DNA of 64,000 bases, taken from the NCBI RefSeq assembly GCF_003054705.1, contig NZ_QAYX01000012.1, forward strand, positions 1 through 64,000, read 5' to 3'. Under the pieces are notes generated by a model, which saw nothing but the letters and a program-made list of their open reading frames with translations, did not search any database and was not told the DNA's origin. A program made the translations under genes and the position numbers. The stretch comes from Opitutus sp. ER46 (GTDB lineage Bacteria > Verrucomicrobiota > Verrucomicrobiia > Opitutales > Opitutaceae). Shown in pieces: positions 14,374-22,795 of the stretch; positions within the stretch are counted from its first letter, which is position 1, and every line of letters begins with the position of its first letter.

Positions 14374-17300
14374 TCAGGGCACGAGGGCGGGATCGAGACC
14401 GATCGTGCCGACGAGCTGGTCGAGGTAGCTCGGCGACCGGGCGTTCGCGAGGGACAGCTTGGTGGAGCTGAGACGCTCGCGGACGAGGAGGCCGTCGGCT
14501 ACATCGGCGTAGTTCTCGTGGCCGAGGAACTTTTCCAGGTACTGGGCCTGCACCTCGTACTGGCGAACGTCCCGCCGCTGCTGCGCCTTGAGTCGGTCGG
14601 CGTACCACTCGCTGGCGAGCATCGCTTCGCGGGTGAATAGCTGGCGGAACTTCGGGTCGCTCGGCCCCATATTCTCGTAATGGCCGTCACGCATCACGTG
14701 GAGGAGTGCGTACAACGGCGGGATGGCCTGCTCAATTGAGCCATCGCTGAAGTACGAGCATGCGGCGGTGCGCATCGCCTGGATGATGTTCTCCATGCCC
14801 TCGGCGAAGACAGCGGCGCCCTGCAGTTCGGGGCGGAGCAACTCCTCGTCGAACAGCGTGCTCGGGTTGCTGAGCACGCGGCCGCAGAACGTCTGGACGA
14901 AGCGCGCGGTGATGCGCCAGCCGAGGCGGCTGGCCAGCACGGGATGACCCTTGTGCTCCCAGTCGGTGCAGCGCTCGAGATAGTCGTTTTCGATGAGGAA
15001 CTTGGGCGTGCGCTCCTCGGGCGACATGCGCGCCCAGATTTCCGGCACCAGGAGGCTGATGTCGTGATCGATGCGGCACTTCGGGCCGATCCAGCCGGCG
15101 GCCGACGAGAACACCGCGAGGTCGGTCAGCAGGGCCGACACGAGCGCCGCGTTGAGATCGTGGATCGGGGGCAGGGCGTTGAACGGTCCCTTGGTCAGCG
15201 CGCCTTCCGAGCCGGCGCCAGTGGTGGATGGCGACTTGCCGGTGAGGCTGGCGATGTAGTCCATGAACGCCTCGGGGAACTCCTGATAGTGGAGCGGACC
15301 GAAGACGCAGAGCGGCTTCACGCCGGGCTCCGGCGGGTTCAGCCGGCGGCCCGACAGCACGGCGGCCACGGGGAAGAGCGCAGGAGCGCTGGTCGGCACG
15401 CGCCGGTAGAGCCGAGCCCCCACTTGCGCGAGGTAGGTGGTGCGCGGGTCCTCAAGATCGGGACGCTTCTGCAGGTAACGCGGGTTCTTCGAGGGTTTGC
15501 CGTCGATGATGCGCGGGTGCGCGGGCGAGGCCAGGAAGGCCGGGCGGTCGGCCGCGAGGAATTCGCGGAAGATCCGCTGGACGGGCGCAGTGAACGCACC
15601 GAAGCCGATGGCGTCGTCGACGACCGCGCGGGCGGCGTCGTGCGTCAGCGGCTCGTAGTTCGACATGAAGTTCCCCGGCTGGGAGAAGTCCCGTTCGGTG
15701 CGTTTGTCGTAGCCGCGATGGATGGCGTCATCGGGCCGCTGGAACAGCGAAAACTCGCAATTGTGCACGAACTTCAGCGAGCCGCCGGGAGGCGCCCATT
15801 CCGGGAGCCCGGTGAGCGTCCGCGCGGGCACGACGACCGAGGCGGTGATGTCGTCCTCGGCCTGGATCTTGACCGCGGGGAAGAAGTCCTTGCGCAGACT
15901 GAACGTGCGCCAGCCGCCGTCGGGAGTGAAACCCACGCGCAGGTAGTGTGTGAGCACCTTCTGGCGGTGGTATTTGATCTCGTTGCCGGGTCGGCCGTTG
16001 ATCGTATCGACGCTGAAATGCCGGCGCCAGTCCTCGCCCCACTCGGGCTTGTAGTAGCGCTTGATGAGGAGAACCAGGTCGCGGATGTAGTGCGGGATCG
16101 TGTCGAGCCACGCGTTGTACTCGTCGGTGTAATCGGGGCTGCGACTGAGCAGCTTCACCACGGAGCCCAGCGAACGCTCGAGGCTGAGGAGCGGCCGGCC
16201 GTGCGGGGTGTTCTGGCTCGGATCGCGGAAGCGCATGCCGTACTCGCGCTTCAGGATCTGGTCGATCAGGTCGAAATCGGCGGTGAGGTTGCTGACGAAG
16301 TTCGGCCCGATGAATGTCGCGTCGGCGATCGACTTGGAGATCTCGGACTTGCCGCCGCCCGAGACGGTGCAGGGCTTGTGGCACAAGATGCCTTCGGAAG
16401 TGGTGCCGCGCAGCCGCCAGCGGCGACCGTCGTCGGGGTTCACCATCTCAACCTTGTAGCCGGAGGGCAGGACGTAGGTGTGCTGCGGCAGCAGCTTGAT
16501 CGTGTGCGTGCCGGGGCCGTCGCGCCAAGTGATGGTCTGCTCGCGTAACTGGAAATAGGCATCCTGGGGCACGTAGCAGATATCCCGGTACGTGCGATCC
16601 ACCGCCCAGCCGCCCGGCTTCACCTCGATGCGGTCGCCGAGCTGCGAATACACTTCGGTGAACGAATGGTCGACGCCCGCGAGGCTCTTGCTCAGCCGGA
16701 AGTCGTCGCCGAGGTCGTAGCTGGGGAACACGATGGCGCCGCCCGCGTGCTCCTCTTCGCAACGGCCGAGGAGGTTGGCCGCGAAGCTGATCTGGGTCTT
16801 AACCTCCTTCTTGCAGTACCCGAAGTAGTTGTCGGCGATTAGCGTGATCATCACGCCGCTCGTGTCGCGGGCGCTGAGCTTGAAGGCGACGCCGTCGTTG
16901 TAGAGCTCGTCCGGATTCTGCCAGCACATCTTGTCGCGGCGCTGGCGCTCGGTGGCGTCGGCCCACTTGGGCAGGCCGACTTCGCGCTTGGTGAGCGTGG
17001 TCAGGTGCGGGGCGAGGATGACGCAGCCGGTGTGGCCGGTCCAGTGCTCGGGATCGAGGGCGGCGTCGTTCTCCGGCAGGTGTGGGTCGCCGCCGTTACC
17101 GAAGATGCGTTCCACGAAGTCGAGGTTGGCGATCAGCGAGCCGGGCGCGAAGAACCGGGTCTCCATCGAGCGCTGCGGCGTGAAGCCGGGGACTTCTGGG
17201 CACACCACGGGCCGCAGGTGCAGGGAGACGAAGCACTCCGCCGGGCGCGGCGCGTTGGCGGTGAAGGGCAGGCGCATCAGGTCGCTCGGCGGCGTGAGCG

Positions 17301-17814
17301 CGGCGCGCAGGAGCCGGCCAAACACGTGCACGGGGACCGCCTTCTTGTCGTCCGGGATCGGCAGGCCGAGCTGGGCGATGTGGAAGGTGCCCTGGGTCGT
17401 GCGGCGATCGCTCTTTGGGTTGTGCAGCACGCCCTGGCGCAGCCGGTACGACGACAGGATGTCGCTCTGGTGCTTGTCGGAATCCGGCGGGAGCGACAGC
17501 ACGCGGGCGAGGCCAGGGCGGTCGAGGACGAGCGTCATCGCCGGCAGGCGCGGCACGTCGCAGTGCGCCTCCAGCTGGTCGTAGAGGAAGTTCTGCAGGC
17601 GCTGGTCGATGGGGCAGAGGTGCCGGGCGAGCGCGCGGTCCTTCTCCCGGCTCAGCGCCAGGAAATGGTCCACCAGCGGGGCGAGACCCTCGGCCGACGC
17701 ATTGGGCAGCGCGGGCTGGCCGATCTCACGCAGCTTCAAGTTGAGGTAGGCGATCAACTGTTCGTCGTTGTCGACCGAACCGGTGCTGGGCTTCTGGGAC
17801 GGAGCGGAGGGCAT
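14374..17814 (-). CDS. Large cytosolic protein, candidate PPi-type phosphoenolpyruvate carboxykinase
   Basis: 1146 residues from MPSAPSQKPSTG (ATG 17814); longer starts add atypical sequence. No signal peptide or membrane segment. I see DNYFGYCKKEVKTQIS near residue 328, similar in pattern to the Gly-x-x-Lys-Lys metal/substrate segment of PEP carboxykinases, and a P-loop-like SGGGKSEISKS near 485, comparable to S-x-x-GKT in the nucleotide-type enzymes. The known PPi-dependent PEPCKs (EC 4.1.1.38) of Propionibacterium and Entamoeba are single polypeptides of about 1100-1200 residues, which fits. They make oxaloacetate and PPi from PEP, CO2 and phosphate. Function is inference; the gene itself is certain. 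Confidence 0.6.
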   Translation of the reverse strand: MPSAPSQKPSTGSVDNDEQLIAYLNLKLREIGQPALPNASAEGLAPLVDHFLALSREKDRALARHLCPIDQRLQNFLYDQLEAHCDVPRLPAMTLVLDRPGLARVLSLPPDSDKHQSDILSSYRLRQGVLHNPKSDRRTTQGTFHIAQLGLPIPDDKKAVPVHVFGRLLRAALTPPSDLMRLPFTANAPRPAECFVSLHLRPVVCPEVPGFTPQRSMETRFFAPGSLIANLDFVERIFGNGGDPHLPENDAALDPEHWTGHTGCVILAPHLTTLTKREVGLPKWADATERQRRDKMCWQNPDELYNDGVAFKLSARDTSGVMITLIADNYFGYCKKEVKTQISFAANLLGRCEEEHAGGAIVFPSYDLGDDFRLSKSLAGVDHSFTEVYSQLGDRIEVKPGGWAVDRTYRDICYVPQDAYFQLREQTITWRDGPGTHTIKLLPQHTYVLPSGYKVEMVNPDDGRRWRLRGTTSEGILCHKPCTVSGGGKSEISKSIADATFIGPNFVSNLTADFDLIDQILKREYGMRFRDPSQNTPHGRPLLSLERSLGSVVKLLSRSPDYTDEYNAWLDTIPHYIRDLVLLIKRYYKPEWGEDWRRHFSVDTINGRPGNEIKYHRQKVLTHYLRVGFTPDGGWRTFSLRKDFFPAVKIQAEDDITASVVVPARTLTGLPEWAPPGGSLKFVHNCEFSLFQRPDDAIHRGYDKRTERDFSQPGNFMSNYEPLTHDAARAVVDDAIGFGAFTAPVQRIFREFLAADRPAFLASPAHPRIIDGKPSKNPRYLQKRPDLEDPRTTYLAQVGARLYRRVPTSAPALFPVAAVLSGRRLNPPEPGVKPLCVFGPLHYQEFPEAFMDYIASLTGKSPSTTGAGSEGALTKGPFNALPPIHDLNAALVSALLTDLAVFSSAAGWIGPKCRIDHDISLLVPEIWARMSPEERTPKFLIENDYLERCTDWEHKGHPVLASRLGWRITARFVQTFCGRVLSNPSTLFDEELLRPELQGAAVFAEGMENIIQAMRTAACSYFSDGSIEQAIPPLYALLHVMRDGHYENMGPSDPKFRQLFTREAMLASEWYADRLKAQQRRDVRQYEVQAQYLEKFLGHENYADVADGLLVRERLSSTKLSLANARSPSYLDQLVGTIGLDPALVP

Positions 17815-18053
17815 GATATGGGTCACGTGATCGGAGCAGAACGGAGACATGCTAACCAAGCCGCGGCAAACCGTCTTTTGCACCGGGGATTGCCGGGTAC
17901 TACGCATATGTTGCAAGCCGCCGTTCACGGCGTATTTACGTAAACTCAAGCGAGCAGTCACCCGCCCCTGGCAGGTTGGCCCCAAATGAGGGCTTTTTGC
18001 CGGGCCGAGCCGGGCGGCGCGCGAGGCCGCGGGGGCGCACATCGCCGCGCTCG

Positions 18054-20915
18054 TCAGTGCGTCGCCGGCGCCGGGCCGGCTGGACCGACGGCGGAGGGCA
18101 GAGTGGCGAACTTGAACGCGAGCTTGGGGCTCAGACAGCGACGTGCGAGGGCGGCGATCTCGGCCCGCGTGATCGCGGCGATGTCGGCGGTGCGGTTGCG
18201 CGCCGCGCTTAGGCGGAGCGGACGCTGCTGCGGGTCGCTCAGGACGGTGGCGCCCCAGTAGGCGTTGGTCCGAAGGTCGTCGGCCATCGCCCGGAGGTAC
18301 GGCAGGCGGGTGCGCTCGAATTCGTCCGCGGTCGGACCCTTGCGGGCGAGACTCGCCGTCTCCTGTTCCAGGAGGCGCAGCACGGCGTTCATCTTGGCCG
18401 GCGCAATCTCGGCGTAGAACACGAAGAAGTTGGCGTTGGAGAACCCCAGGATACGGTCAAAGCTCACGGACGGCGCGTAGGTGGCGCCGAGTTCGTCCCG
18501 CAGGCGCACGCGCAGCCGCTCGGCGAGGAGCGCCGCGAGAAAATGGCAGCGCCGCTCCTCCTCGACGCTCGCGACCACGGGCATCGGCCAGTACCAGGCC
18601 ACCGCCACCTGCTTCAGTTCGGGGCTGATGGGGTAGGTCCGAATGCCGTCGGGCACCGGCGCCAAGGAGAGCGGCACATCGGCGGTGCGGGTGGTGACGT
18701 CTGGCCGGTTGGGCAGGGCGCCGAGGGTGAGGCTCACCGCCTGCCGCGCATCCTCCCAGCTCACGTCGCCCACGATGCTCAGCTCGACGGGGCCGGAGGT
18801 GAGCTGCGGTTCGAGCCACGCGCGCAGTTCGCCCACGTCGGTGCCTGAAGTCTCCTCGAACGTGGGGGTGCTGAAGCGCGGATCGCCGCTGAAGATCTCG
18901 CGCATTGCGGCGATGGCGAAGGGCCCGCCCGGGGAGGCGGCGAGTGATCCGTAGACTGTGCCGATCTGGGTCTGCACCTGCCGTTGGATGTTCGGACTGA
19001 AGGCCGCGTCGGTCATGTAGGCGGCGATGACGCGCAACGTGAGCTCCAGCTCGCGGCGCGCGCAGCGGGCGGTGAACACACAGGCGTCGGGCTGCACGTG
19101 GAAGCTCACCTGCAAGGCGTGGCTGCGCAGAATCCGGGCCAGCTCCTGCTCCGTGTGCCGGCCGAGACCGCCGGCGGCGAAGCCAAGGTCCGCCTGGAGC
19201 GCGAGCGCGGGCCGCGAAAGGAGTTGGGACTGCTTGCCGTCGCCCACCCGCACGCGCACCTCGACCGTGTCGGCATCGAAGGCCGTGGTCTTGAAGTTGA
19301 GGCGAACGCCGTTGGCGAACGCGGCCAGGCGCACATCGAGGTCGGCCAGGTGCTCGTCGCGCACCAATCTGCCGGCGGGGCCGAAGTCGCGGTAGGCAAA
19401 TTCCGGAATGGCTCCCTCGGTGGGCGGAAGCACCGGCTGCTCACGGCTGGCGTTCATGGCAGCGGCCACCTCCTGGTCCGTGACCGTGAACTCGGAGTTG
19501 GCCGACACGAACACGGAGGCCCCGCCCTGGAGCCATACTGCGCGGAGTGCGCGCAGGCAGTCTTCCGCCTGGACGGCTTTGAGCGCGGGTGCGAGATCGC
19601 GCTGGCGTTCCGCCGGCGTGGTGAAAACCGCGCCGTTTAGCAGGGTGCCGAGGAGTTGCTGGCAGAGCCACGGCGACGGTCGGGTGGGTGCGGAGCGGAC
19701 GTGTTCCTCCAGGCCGGTGATGAACATCGCGCGTGCCTCCTCCATCTCGGCGGTGGTGAAGCCATACGCCACCGCCCGCCGGTGCTCCTGTTCGAGTTCG
19801 CAGGCCACCTGGCGCCACTCGGCCATGCGGCCGCCGGCGGAAACGCACGCCACCTCCCAGTCGCGGAGCCCCTCCGACACGTAGGCCGAGGGCACGGCGA
19901 GCGCGACCTTGCCGGTGCTGGCGAATTGGCGCAGGCGCAGCTGGAGCATCGCCATCCCCAGGTCGCGATGCAGCTTCGCCACACGGCGCGAGTGGGTGTC
20001 GGGCCCGGGCGGCCGCGGCAAGGGCTTCTCGAGGCAGAGCGCCATCCCGACGGTGCCCGGATCGCGGTGCACGCCCACGTTCTTAATCCAGGCAAGGTCG
20101 TTGGGGCCCGGTTCGGGCCGCGCCGCCGCGCGGGCGCGCAAGGAGCCAAACTCGGCGGCGATCAGGTCGCGCAGCTGCGCGGCGTCGATGGCGCCGACGG
20201 CGATCACCGCCATGCGTTCGGGGCGGTACCAGGCATCGTAGAACGCGACGAACTGCTCGCGCGTGAAGGTGCGAATTTGGCGGGCATCGCCGATGACCTT
20301 GCGCTTCACCTCGCGCGAATTCGGCCACAGCAGCCGGGTGTTGAAAAAGGACGCGCGATCGTCCGGCGTGTCGCGCAACGCCATCTCCGCGAGCACCACC
20401 CCGCGCTCCTGCTCGATCTGCGCCTGGTCGAAGGTCACGCCGTCGGCGTATTCCCGGAAGGCGTGCAGGCCAGCGCGGATCGTCGCCTCCCGGGCATCGG
20501 GAAGTTCGAGGTGGTAGATCGTGTAGTCGAACGTCGTGAAGGCGGTGCTGTCGGGCCCCAGCGCGATCCCGAGCCGCTGCAGCGCCGCCGTCATTTTCCC
20601 GTTGGGGTAATCGCGGGTGCCGCGGAAGGCCATATGTTCGACGAAGTGCGCGAGCCCGCGTTCGTCGTCGTTTTCCTGGCGCGACCCGACGCCCACGACG
20701 AAACGCAGCGAAATCTGGTCCTTGGGCTCGGCGTTGGGCAGCAGCAGGTAGCGGACGCCGTTCGGCAGGACGCCATCGATGAGGAGCGGATCAGGGGGCA
20801 GGTCGCTCTGCACCGGGCGCCATGGCGAAACGGGCGCGCTCGGCTCCGCGCCGGAAACCGGGAAAACGAAGAGGACGAGGACCAGGGCGAGGAGGGTCGC
20901 GGCGCGAGACGGCAT
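18054..20915 (-). CDS. Secreted M16-family zinc metallopeptidase
   Basis: 953 residues from MPSRAATLLALVLVLFVFPVSG (ATG 20915), a good signal peptide. The inverted zinc motif HFVEH is at 90-94, with the downstream glutamate in EQERGVVLAEM, so the N-terminal half looks catalytically competent. LPNGVRYLLLPN and RGTRDYPNGKM are typical of the pitrilysin/zinc-protease branch. Full length with four-domain architecture; the C-terminal inactive half includes ELGATYAPSVSF. Acts outside the cytoplasm on peptides or unfolded polypeptides. Same strand as, and upstream of, the PEPCK-like gene (239-base gap). Divergent from the KaiC-like gene. Confidence 0.9.
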   Translation of the reverse strand: MPSRAATLLALVLVLFVFPVSGAEPSAPVSPWRPVQSDLPPDPLLIDGVLPNGVRYLLLPNAEPKDQISLRFVVGVGSRQENDDERGLAHFVEHMAFRGTRDYPNGKMTAALQRLGIALGPDSTAFTTFDYTIYHLELPDAREATIRAGLHAFREYADGVTFDQAQIEQERGVVLAEMALRDTPDDRASFFNTRLLWPNSREVKRKVIGDARQIRTFTREQFVAFYDAWYRPERMAVIAVGAIDAAQLRDLIAAEFGSLRARAAARPEPGPNDLAWIKNVGVHRDPGTVGMALCLEKPLPRPPGPDTHSRRVAKLHRDLGMAMLQLRLRQFASTGKVALAVPSAYVSEGLRDWEVACVSAGGRMAEWRQVACELEQEHRRAVAYGFTTAEMEEARAMFITGLEEHVRSAPTRPSPWLCQQLLGTLLNGAVFTTPAERQRDLAPALKAVQAEDCLRALRAVWLQGGASVFVSANSEFTVTDQEVAAAMNASREQPVLPPTEGAIPEFAYRDFGPAGRLVRDEHLADLDVRLAAFANGVRLNFKTTAFDADTVEVRVRVGDGKQSQLLSRPALALQADLGFAAGGLGRHTEQELARILRSHALQVSFHVQPDACVFTARCARRELELTLRVIAAYMTDAAFSPNIQRQVQTQIGTVYGSLAASPGGPFAIAAMREIFSGDPRFSTPTFEETSGTDVGELRAWLEPQLTSGPVELSIVGDVSWEDARQAVSLTLGALPNRPDVTTRTADVPLSLAPVPDGIRTYPISPELKQVAVAWYWPMPVVASVEEERRCHFLAALLAERLRVRLRDELGATYAPSVSFDRILGFSNANFFVFYAEIAPAKMNAVLRLLEQETASLARKGPTADEFERTRLPYLRAMADDLRTNAYWGATVLSDPQQRPLRLSAARNRTADIAAITRAEIAALARRCLSPKLAFKFATLPSAVGPAGPAPATH

Positions 20916-20919
20916 GCGG

Positions 20920-20972
20920 AAGAAGGCTGAAAGCTGAACGCTGAAGGCCGAAAGCGGAAAGCTGAAACCGGC
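20920..20972 (+). repeat. Degenerate GCTGAAA/GCCGAAA array
   Basis: Seven imperfect units of G-C-T-G-A-A-A type follow one another immediately upstream of the M16 start. The remainder of the 341-base divergent spacer (20916-21256) holds no gene that I can support and must contain both promoters. Confidence 0.55.
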
Positions 20973-21256
20973 GGGGGCGGAAAGGGCGGAGTCAGGAGGC
21001 TGGGCCGGCGCGTCGGCGCGTTCTAGCCATCCCGTCCTCCGGCGGTTCACGACGGCTTGCCGGTCTTGGCCGGTCTTTGGTTGGCGTGATATCGGAAAAT
21101 CCGCGGAGGCGTGCGCAGGGCGTTTTCCCGTCTGTTCGGCATCGATCGATGGGGGCGACAAACCGCGTCGACGATCCACCGGCGCCGCGCGCCACCGATG
21201 CCGCGGTCCGCGGTCCATGACCCCGGCCACCTGCTTCGACCGAGGTCCATTCCCGC

Positions 21257-22795
21257 ATGAACGCTCCGCCTTCCTCCATTGTAACTCCCGTCCTCGAGGA
21301 CGAGCGCTGCCCCACCGGCGTCGCCGGGCTCGACGAAATCCTGCACGGAGGACTTCCGCGCAACTGCTTCTACCTGGTTCAGGGCGACCCTGGCTCGGGC
21401 AAAACCACCCTGGCGTTGCAGTTCCTGCTGGAAGGGGTGCGGCGCGGTGAAGCGGGCTTCTACATCACCCTCTCCGAAACGAAGCGGGAGCTGACGAAGG
21501 TCGCGGCGTCGCACGGCTGGTCGCTCGAGGGTGTGCCGCTGCTGGAGATGTCCGCCATCGAGGGCCTGTTGCGCGCCGATGCGCAGACCACGGTGTTTGG
21601 GCCCTCGGAAGTCGAGTTGGGCCAGGTGTCGGCGCTGCTGCTGGGCGAGCTGCACCGGCTGAAGCCGGTGCGCGTGGTCTTCGATTCGCTCTCGGAATTC
21701 CGCCTGATCGCGGAGACGCCGCTGCGCTACCGCCGGCAACTGCTGACGCTGAAGCAGGAGTTTGCGGCCGCCGGCAGCACCGTGTTGCTGCTGGACGACA
21801 AGATGGAAACGGAAGGCATCGGGGCCGACCCGCACGTCCTGAGCCTGACCCACGGCGTGATCGACATGGAGCAGTTGTCGCCGGACTACGGCGCATCGCG
21901 GCGGCGCCTGCGCGTGCGGAAGCTGCGGGGCGTGAAGTTCCGCGAGGGCTACCACGACTACACGATCGCGCGGGGCGGGGTACGGGTCTTCCCCCGGCTT
22001 TCTCCGGCGGAGTTTCGCATTGATCACCGGCCGGAACCGCTCTCGAGCGGCATTCCGGAACTCGACGCCATGCTGGGAGGGGGGCTCGATCGCGGCACCA
22101 CCACGCTGGTGCTCGGTGCAGCGGGGACCGGCAAGTCGACGGCGGCGATGCAGTACGTGGTGACGCGAGCGGAGGCGGGTGAGCGCGGGCTGATCTTCAC
22201 CTTTGATGAGACGCGCGGCGTGCTGCTGAACCGCGCGCGCGCGCTGGGGCTCAACTTCGCCGAACAGCTGGAGCAGGGACGCATCGACGTCCAGCAGGTG
22301 GATCCCGCCGAGCTTTCACCCGGCGAGTTCGCGATGCGGGTGCGGGAGGGCGTCGAGGCCGGGGCGCAGGTGGTCGTGATCGACAGCCTGAACGGCTACC
22401 TCAACGCGATGCCGGGCGAGCGCTTCCTGAACAACCAGCTCCACGAGCTGTGTTCGTACCTGAACCAGAAGCAGGTGCTGACGATCCTGATCCTGGCGCA
22501 GCAGGGTCTGGTGGCGGCGGCGGACACGCCGGTGGACGTCAGCTACCTGGCGGACACGGTGTTGACGCTGCGCTATTTCGAGGTCGCGGGGAGCGTGAAG
22601 CAGGCGATCGCGGTGGTGAAAAAACGCAGCGGCCGGCACGAGAAAACGATCCGCGAATTCAAGCTCGAGTCCGGGCGCGGGGTGCGGGTTGGCGCGCCCT
22701 TGACTGAATTCCAGGGTATCCTGGGCGGCGTGCCGGTCTTCCGCGGCTCGCCGGAGCTGATCCTGCCGCGGCCTGATGAGCGAAACGAACCTTGA
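21257..22795 (+). CDS. KaiC-like tandem RecA-type ATPase
   Basis: 512 residues, two KaiC domains. Domain 1 has Walker A GDPGSGKTT (about 40) and GFYITLSETKREL; domain 2 has GAAGTGKST (about 292) and GLIFTFDETRGVL. Each keeps the second glutamate of the KaiC catalytic pair but not the first. Walker B strands are VRVVFDSLSEFRL and AQVVVIDSLNGYL. Length is close to cyanobacterial KaiC (about 519), but no kaiA or kaiB is nearby, so a signalling rather than clock role is likely. It overlaps the downstream sensor kinase gene by 20 bases, a strong sign of a joint pathway. Confidence 0.92.
   Translation: MNAPPSSIVTPVLEDERCPTGVAGLDEILHGGLPRNCFYLVQGDPGSGKTTLALQFLLEGVRRGEAGFYITLSETKRELTKVAASHGWSLEGVPLLEMSAIEGLLRADAQTTVFGPSEVELGQVSALLLGELHRLKPVRVVFDSLSEFRLIAETPLRYRRQLLTLKQEFAAAGSTVLLLDDKMETEGIGADPHVLSLTHGVIDMEQLSPDYGASRRRLRVRKLRGVKFREGYHDYTIARGGVRVFPRLSPAEFRIDHRPEPLSSGIPELDAMLGGGLDRGTTTLVLGAAGTGKSTAAMQYVVTRAEAGERGLIFTFDETRGVLLNRARALGLNFAEQLEQGRIDVQQVDPAELSPGEFAMRVREGVEAGAQVVVIDSLNGYLNAMPGERFLNNQLHELCSYLNQKQVLTILILAQQGLVAAADTPVDVSYLADTVLTLRYFEVAGSVKQAIAVVKKRSGRHEKTIREFKLESGRGVRVGAPLTEFQGILGGVPVFRGSPELILPRPDERNEP

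Noticed and set aside
14944-16548. 534-codon open frame antisense to the PEPCK-like gene
   Set aside because: No motifs, Arg/Val/Glu-biased shadow of a well-structured 1146-residue protein.
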